64,000 bases of DNA from Symbiodinium natans (taxonomy: Eukaryota > Sar > Dinophyceae > Suessiales > Symbiodiniaceae). The position numbers and the translations under genes are program-made. A model generated the notes under the pieces. It searched no databases. It saw only the letters and a list, made by a program, of their open reading frames with translations, and was not told where the DNA came from. The DNA lies in contig CAJNDS010000857.1 in NCBI GenBank assembly GCA_905221605.1, positions 1 to 64,000 on the forward strand, in the 5' to 3' direction. The stretch's first letter is position 1. Every line of letters starts with the position of its first letter. Of this stretch, positions 62,701-64,000 are shown piece by piece.

Positions 62701-63410
62701 GGTTTAGGGTTTAGGGTTTAGGGTTTAGGGTTTAGGGTTGAGGGTTTAGGGTTTAGGGGTTTAGGGTTTAGGGCTTGGGGCTTAGGGTCTTCAGGGCTTA
62801 GGGTTTAGGGTCTTCAGGGCTTAGGGTTTAGGGTCTTCAGGGCTTTAGAGTTTCGGGCTTGGGGGCCTGGAGTTCGGTGGAAGTGGTGACTTTAAAGCCC
62901 AAGCCCTGAACTTTTAGCCCTCTACGAAATAGGGCTTACATCACTAAGGGTTTCGGGTTTAGGGTTTCGGGTTTAGGGTTTAGGGTTTACGGTTTAGGGA
63001 CACTAGTAGCCGTCTCCTCTAAGCGACACCCAATAGATACACTCACCAATATTTGTGAGGACCCCTATACGCACTCACAAATAACACACATGTGAGCTCC
63101 CATTTCATATCCTAAGCTCCACATATTGGAGCCCGGTCGAATTAAGATCAATCCTTTGGCTACTCTAGGCGGTAAGACCCAAGCACAGCCCACGACTGAA
63201 AGCAAAAACCTGAACCCTAAGCCTGTTCAAGAAGCCCTAAACCCTAAACCCCAAACCCCGAACCCCGAACCCCAAACCCTAAACCCTAAACCCCCCAAAC
63301 CCCGAACCCTAAACCCTAAGCCGCTTTAAAAAGCATCAGCCCAGTCCTGAATCTCCTTCAGCTTCGTCGTCTCCTCAATGAGCTGCTGGATATCCTCCCA
63401 GATACAGCGG
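40036..63410 (-). CDS. M16C presequence protease (PreP/falcilysin type), C-terminal half, 27 exons
   Basis: Twenty-seven exons, listed one by one below, join in frame over 23.4 kb to 505 codons ending in TAG at 40036-40038. Recognised PreP landmarks in order: TTKLKEIQ, VLRHAL, VVYADLAFDL, LLPLVPLFTRALKQLGT, STGGIT, ISSGHSVAAS, ADGIIVPTQVNYVGKGGNLY, TYLWDKVRVSGGAYGG, SYRDPNLGKTLEAYDG, DAKGYQSMLRYLLGE, EEFGLSLTSPF. The family degrades cleaved transit peptides in mitochondria or plastids; falcilysin is the parasite relative. The Arg and Tyr of RVSGGAY match the substrate-holding Arg/Tyr pair of M16 enzymes. The zinc motif HXXEH lies in the N-terminal half, outside the window to the right. Donors are 7 GT, 7 GA and 12 GC; every acceptor is AG|G. 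The frame is intact, so the gene is probably functional. Confidence 0.93.
40114..42250 (-). other. Longest PreP intron, 2.1 kb
   Basis: Holds TTTAGGG/TTTGGGG at 40131-40230, fourteen TTTAGGG units at 40893-40985, and a tetranucleotide ACAT/ATAC microsatellite at 41925-42060 with AT-rich flanks to 42220. Non-repeat stretches at 40240-40890 and 41700-41920 show no coding signal I can defend. Confidence 0.7.
42251..42290 (-). CDS. PreP exon 26, acceptor made of a telomeric unit
   Basis: One phase base, then VFSPHVLFLGPLS. The acceptor is TTTAG|GG, the last unit of a TTTAGGG array (minus strand, plus-strand 42288-42360). Donor GACCCT. The exon bridges exons 25 and 27 in frame and sits where PreP has VVVVGSEEAL; it is less conserved than the others. 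Confidence 0.75.
42776..42816 (-). CDS. PreP exon 25
   Basis: DFRSFAAALEPVG plus GC. Acceptor TGGAG|G, donor GCCTTG. Confidence 0.9.
42911..42984. repeat. Hairpin element family 1, truncated copy
   Basis: AACAGTCCTTCATAGGGA... and CCCTATTGTTAGTGCAAGGG pair. It lacks the outer left arm found in the copies at 30165, 59255 and 60171. Located in a PreP intron. Confidence 0.75.
43540..43593 (-). CDS. PreP exon 24
   Basis: DDTYRQKVRDEILGTKVE. Acceptor GCAAG|G, donor GACGCC (GA type). Confidence 0.92.
43745..44045. repeat. TACGGGCYY tandem repeat
   Basis: About thirty units of a 9-bp word near TACGGGCCT/TACGGGCTC, in the intron between PreP exons 23 and 24. Open frames across it (Gly-Leu/Ala-Arg patterns) are artefacts. 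Confidence 0.9.
44426..44515 (-). CDS. PreP exon 23
   Basis: 30 codons starting AIIGCMGDIDAYLLPDAKGY. Acceptor CACAG|G, donor GCCGGA. Matches AIIGxIGDxDxxxxPDAKG of the family. Confidence 0.95.
45315..45351 (-). CDS. PreP exon 22
   Basis: One phase base, then KDVELGEDELTK. Acceptor CCCAG|G, donor GTGCTG. Confidence 0.9.
45392..45541 (+). repeat. TTTAGGG array, PreP intron
   Basis: About 21 units with two small defects. It fills half of a 307-bp intron. Confidence 0.95.
45659..45727 (-). CDS. PreP exon 21
   Basis: One phase base, then YLSYRDPNLGKTLEAYDGAP, TF and CT. Acceptor CCAAG|G, donor GACGCC (GA type). Confidence 0.95.
46868..46932 (-). CDS. PreP exon 20 with substrate-binding Arg/Tyr pair
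   Basis: VRVSGGAYGGLCRFDPRSGD then F plus AA. Acceptor CGTAG|G, donor GCGGCC. Arg of VRV and Tyr of GAY are six residues apart, as in plant PreP. Confidence 0.95.
47718..47754 (-). CDS. PreP exon 19
   Basis: One phase base, then SKLLGATYLWDK. Acceptor TCAAG|G, donor GCCACT. It fills exactly the gap between exons 18 and 20 expected from the family (YLWDKVR). Confidence 0.93.
48362..48432 (-). CDS. PreP exon 18
   Basis: VNYVGKGGNLYESGYEFHGS then ALV plus GT. Acceptor CAGAG|G, donor GTCCCC. Confidence 0.95.
48455..48621. repeat. CCCTAAA array, PreP intron
   Basis: About 23 units, starting 23 bp upstream (in gene direction) of exon 18. Confidence 0.95.
48890..49110. repeat. Dispersed element family 5, clustered copies
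   Basis: Words AGTAGGATTCCCTTACAGGA, CCCCAATAAAGTACCCTCAA and TTTCGGAAA-CCCCATG-TCTGAT recur two to three times here, separated by CCCTAAA units. Relatives lie at 27700-27805, 29275-29368, 43478-43530, 49380-49430, 50955-51030 and 51098-51140. Confidence 0.75.
49504..49558 (-). CDS. PreP exon 17
   Basis: One phase base, then LLDPTLGRRADGIIVPTQ. Acceptor CCTAG|G, donor GTGGGG. GIIVPTQ joins VNYVGKGG of the next exon, the strongest PreP signature. Confidence 0.93.
49923..50220. other. Unassigned GC-balanced piece inside a PreP intron
   Basis: Open for about 75 codons on each strand (plus 49933-50157, minus 49983-50207). It is not telomeric and looks like gene-derived sequence, maybe a captured or retroposed fragment. 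I recognise no domain. Confidence 0.3.
50450..50589 (+). repeat. Dispersed element family 4, palindromic ends
   Basis: CCCTACAAGGAGGGGCCCCC and its complement GGGGGCCCCTCCTTGTATG close the element; 140 bp, inside a PreP intron. Confidence 0.85.
51147..51211 (-). CDS. PreP exon 16
   Basis: Starts ASLESLTGSLPADESSSPVL and ends in GA of a split codon. Acceptor CCCAG|G, donor GCTGGG. Confidence 0.88.
51218..51387 (+). repeat. TTTAGGG array, PreP intron
   Basis: Eleven units, a short GGCTTCA/TTCAGGG block, then eleven more. It starts 7 bp from exon 16. Confidence 0.95.
51795..51869 (-). CDS. PreP exon 15
   Basis: 25 codons starting ASCNVVNITSDSANLDAAQA. Acceptor TGAG|G, donor GCCCCA. Corresponds to the LVNLTAD stretch. 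The intron before it (51870-52057) is the shortest, 188 bp, and half of it is TTTAGGG. Confidence 0.9.
51893..51992 (+). repeat. TTTAGGG array in the shortest PreP intron
   Basis: Fourteen units in a 188-bp intron. Confidence 0.95.
52058..52120 (-). CDS. PreP exon 14
   Basis: EGQWDAILEKLKALQACIFT then Q. Acceptor GAGAG|G, donor GCCCTG. Confidence 0.88.
52350..52580 (+). repeat. TTTAGGG array, PreP intron
   Basis: About 32 units with one TTAGGG and a short TTTGGGG block near the end. Ends 34 bp from exon 13. Confidence 0.96.
52614..52650 (-). CDS. PreP exon 13
   Basis: One phase base, then YNYLSDLLKQIE. Acceptor CGAAG|G, donor GACTGA (GA type). Without splicing here the frame would stop at once. 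Confidence 0.85.
52681..52798. repeat. Element family 2, diverged copy
   Basis: Contains GGGCCCATACTTCGGATCAG and GGTAAGGGACCATACTAAGG, similar to the right half of 58718-58872; the outer arm differs. Confidence 0.6.
53214..53251 (-). CDS. PreP exon 12
   Basis: AGWLGNRWGALA plus CA. Acceptor ATCAG|G, donor GCGGCT. Confidence 0.87.
53758..53812 (-). CDS. PreP exon 11
   Basis: One phase base, then ISSGHSVAASELAAQTSK. Acceptor ACAAG|G, donor GCTTGC. Confidence 0.92.
54361..54399 (-). CDS. PreP exon 10
   Basis: One phase base, LASQSRSGAQSA, then CT. Acceptor CCGAG|G, donor GCCCCG. The joint gives SALISSGHS, the ESSLVSSGHS motif of the family. Confidence 0.85.
54403..54560 (+). repeat. TTTAGGG array with TTTCGGG ends, PreP intron
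   Basis: About 22 units, bounded on both sides by TTTCGGG variants, starting 4 bp from exon 10. Confidence 0.95.
54718..54758 (-). CDS. PreP exon 9
   Basis: ALTTDFDNKDRIV plus CA. Acceptor TGAG|G, donor GTGGCA. Confidence 0.88.
54792..54892. repeat. Dispersed element family 3, in PreP intron
   Basis: ACCCTACTTTGGAAAAAAAG to GCATAGTACTCCAAAACCTA, with ATAGGAACCCAGAACCAAAA inside. It lies 34 bp upstream of exon 9. Confidence 0.8.
55380..55463. repeat. Hairpin element family 2, short copy
   Basis: TAGGGTAGCTTCATGGCCCC and GACTATGAAACTACCCTCAG pair; contains TTACTTCAGAACCCTTGCAT. Same family as 58718. Confidence 0.8.
55732..55779 (-). CDS. PreP exon 8
   Basis: AMSGQMNDLADLMQEI. Acceptor TCCAG|G, donor GAAGCT (GA type). 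Confidence 0.88.
55790..56040 (+). repeat. Longest TTTAGGG array
   Basis: About 35 units with three indel variants (TTAGGG, TTTGGG). It starts 11 bp from exon 8. Confidence 0.97.
56123..56286 (+). repeat. CTGGGG hexamer array
   Basis: About 27 units of GGGGCT, one shortened. The Gly-Trp and Pro-Ala frames over it are artefacts. It can form G-quadruplexes on the plus strand. It lies between two TTTAGGG arrays in one PreP intron. Confidence 0.97.
56485..56626 (+). repeat. TTTAGGG array, PreP intron
   Basis: About twenty units; a run of G follows at 56646-56663. Confidence 0.95.
57250..57313. repeat. Element family 2, right half only
   Basis: ACATACTTCAGAACCCGTTA followed by ACAATGAAACTACCCTCAGA. 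Left arm missing. Confidence 0.7.
57518..57586 (-). CDS. PreP exon 7
   Basis: ASTMCMNKRGDPEPLTYLFM then RGK. Acceptor TGAG|G, donor GTGGGT. Matches the PVAYLFVRGKA region. Confidence 0.92.
57635..57746 (+). repeat. TTTAGGG array, PreP intron
   Basis: About sixteen units between exon 7 and an unremarkable 1-kb AT-richer stretch (57750-58715) that shows no coding signal. Confidence 0.95.
58718..58872. repeat. Hairpin element family 2, longest copy
   Basis: AAGGGTAGTTACATAGTCCC at the left and GGGCCCATGAAGCTACCCTC at the right pair imperfectly. The middle contains GGGCCCATACATCAGAACCC, shared by other copies. Confidence 0.8.
58952..59021 (-). CDS. PreP exon 6
   Basis: One phase base, then LGTAKGDFVSLTRRVGMSTG and GIT. 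Acceptor GCCAG|G, donor GCCCTT. Confidence 0.9.
59055..59220 (+). repeat. TTTAGGG and TTTCGGG array, PreP intron
   Basis: TTTAGGG units, a TTTATTG defect, more TTTAGGG, then eight TTTCGGG units and TTTAGGG again. Confidence 0.95.
59255..59353. repeat. Hairpin element family 1, copy in PreP intron
   Basis: TTGCCCCTTATACTAACAGT and ACAGTTAGTATAAGGGGAAC pair; centre is a G run. Same family as 30165-30270. Confidence 0.85.
59475..59518 (-). CDS. PreP exon 5
   Basis: DLLPLVPLFTRALK plus CA. Acceptor GCAAG|G, donor GCCGCT. Confidence 0.92.
60171..60269. repeat. Hairpin element family 1, copy in PreP intron
   Basis: GTTCCCCCTTATGATAACAG and TGCTAGTATAAGGGGGAACA pair. The right edge runs into CCCTAAA units. 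Confidence 0.85.
60372..60438 (-). CDS. PreP exon 4
   Basis: One phase base, then PTSGVVYADLAFDLSRVPEA and HR. Acceptor CAGAG|G, donor GATCCG (GA type). Equivalent to TNGIVYLDLAFDL of the family. Confidence 0.92.
61431..61471 (-). CDS. PreP exon 3
   Basis: EKVGSDPVVLRHA plus TT. Acceptor AAAAG|G, donor GTGCCT. VLRHAL corresponds to the VLRHEL stretch before TNGIVY. Confidence 0.85.
62040..62191. repeat. CCCTAAA array, PreP intron
   Basis: About 21 units with two CCCCTAAA slips and one CCCTAAT. Confidence 0.95.
62327..62440 (+). repeat. TTTAGGG array, PreP intron
   Basis: About fifteen units, opposite in orientation to 62040-62191 only 136 bp away. Confidence 0.95.
62512..62577 (-). CDS. 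PreP exon 2
   Basis: 22 codons starting ETPDTAEAMQTVPRLELSD. Acceptor GTGTCAG|G, donor GTGGGT. Matches the TPDSPEAL...IPRLxLSD region of PreP. Confidence 0.9.
62606..62845 (+). repeat. Degenerate TTTAGGG array, PreP intron
   Basis: TTTAGGG with TTGAGGG and TTTGAGGG variants, ending in three copies of TTAGGGTTTAGGGTCTTCAGGGC. Confidence 0.93.
63347..63410 (-). CDS. PreP exon 1 of those in window
   Basis: Reads RCIWEDIQQLIEETTKLKEI then Q, after one phase base. AAAAG|C upstream is a weak acceptor, so its 5' end is the least sure of all. Donor GACTGG. Confidence 0.8.
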
Positions 63411-64000
63411 CTTTTGGGGGTGTAGGTGTTGGGTGGTTCCCCTAAACCCTAAACCCTAAACCCTAAACCCTAAACCCTAAACCCTAAACCCTAAACCCTA
63501 AACCCTAAACCCTAAACCCTAAACCCTACACCCTACACCCTAAACCCAAACCTAACCCCAAACATCAAACCCTAAGAGTCCGGGGGACTGTGGGAGTGCA
63601 CTTTTTTGTGTTTTTTTGTTTCATGAGGTTTGCCATGTTACACAACTCACTAAAATAAATAAAAACGCCCAACCCTAATAAATTCTATAAGTCTCCTTAT
63701 CAAGTAGTGAATGTATAGAACCTAATAGACTGAGATTACCATGATTCCGAATCTTGCTATTAGTTGGTGAATATAGATTCCAAGTCTTGCTTATTGGGGG
63801 TGAATGCGTTATCAGGGTGGCTATTATGATTTCAAGTCTTGTATATCGGGATGGTGAATATAGATATCAAGTCTTGCTTATTGAGGGATGAGTGTAAGTT
63901 CCAAGTCTTGTTTATCAGGAAGTGAATGAGTTATTCGGGGAATAGTTACCTTTTATTAGTCTTGCTGATTGGTATGGGGTGAATGCAGCTCTTCAGTATT
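63411..64000. other. Upstream PreP intron or flank, with tandem repeat at the edge
   Basis: CCCTAAA units at 63440-63545, then AT-richer sequence. From about 63690 an imperfect tandem repeat of roughly 60 bp with AAGTCTTGCTTATTGGGG and GGTGAATGCA recurs to the end. No further PreP exon is visible, so the next upstream exon lies outside. Confidence 0.75.

Noticed and set aside
1-64000. CRISPR array, rRNA or tRNA genes
   Set aside because: The direct repeats are telomeric units without spacers of constant size, and I saw no tRNA cloverleaf or rRNA signature on either strand.

Overview
The window looks like nuclear DNA of a dinoflagellate alga. Four observations point there. (1) TTTAGGG-type telomeric repeats are everywhere in the interior, in both orientations. 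(2) The reconstructed introns use GC and GA as well as GT donors, with a strict AG|G acceptor, a pattern known from dinoflagellates. (3) The LTRs contain TTTGGCTCAAG, which matches the 3' end of the dinoflagellate spliced leader as I remember it. (4) There is a DNA transposon with several intron-bearing genes and lysine/alanine-rich proteins. The species cannot be named from this.

Layout. Positions 1-617 are telomere-like repeats. Positions 618-21629 are an LTR retrotransposon: two 287-bp LTRs differing at 3 sites, a primer site complementary to the anticodon arm of initiator tRNA-Met, a polypurine tract, and a 5-bp target duplication CCCTA formed inside a CCCTAAA array. It encodes a very long Gag-like protein with WW, S1-like and CCCH zinc-finger motifs, and I see no reverse transcriptase. 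A 12,163-bp DNA transposon (7779-19941, 25-bp perfect terminal inverted repeats, TG duplicated) sits inside it and splits the last CCCH zinc finger. The insert carries four intron-containing plus-strand genes, including a DDE-type transposase, and possibly one small minus-strand gene.

From 21.6 kb to the end, short GC-rich coding pieces float in TTTAGGG/CCCTAAA tracts and small palindromic elements. On the minus strand, from 63410 down to a stop codon at 40036, 27 short exons (27-exon chain, 505 codons) join in frame into the C-terminal half of an M16C presequence protease (PreP/falcilysin type). The N-terminal half lies beyond the right edge. The 26 introns (188-2137 bp) are largely made of telomeric repeats and small hairpin elements; donors are 7 GT, 7 GA and 12 GC. 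Between 21.9 and 36.4 kb the same AG|G architecture marks more minus-strand candidate exons of unidentified product, plus one clear NADAR-domain exon.

The most notable biology is a conserved housekeeping gene whose introns are telomeric-repeat tracts, in one case with TTTAG|GG itself as splice acceptor, next to nested transposons, one of which was inserted into such a tract. All family assignments come from motif recognition by eye; no search was run.
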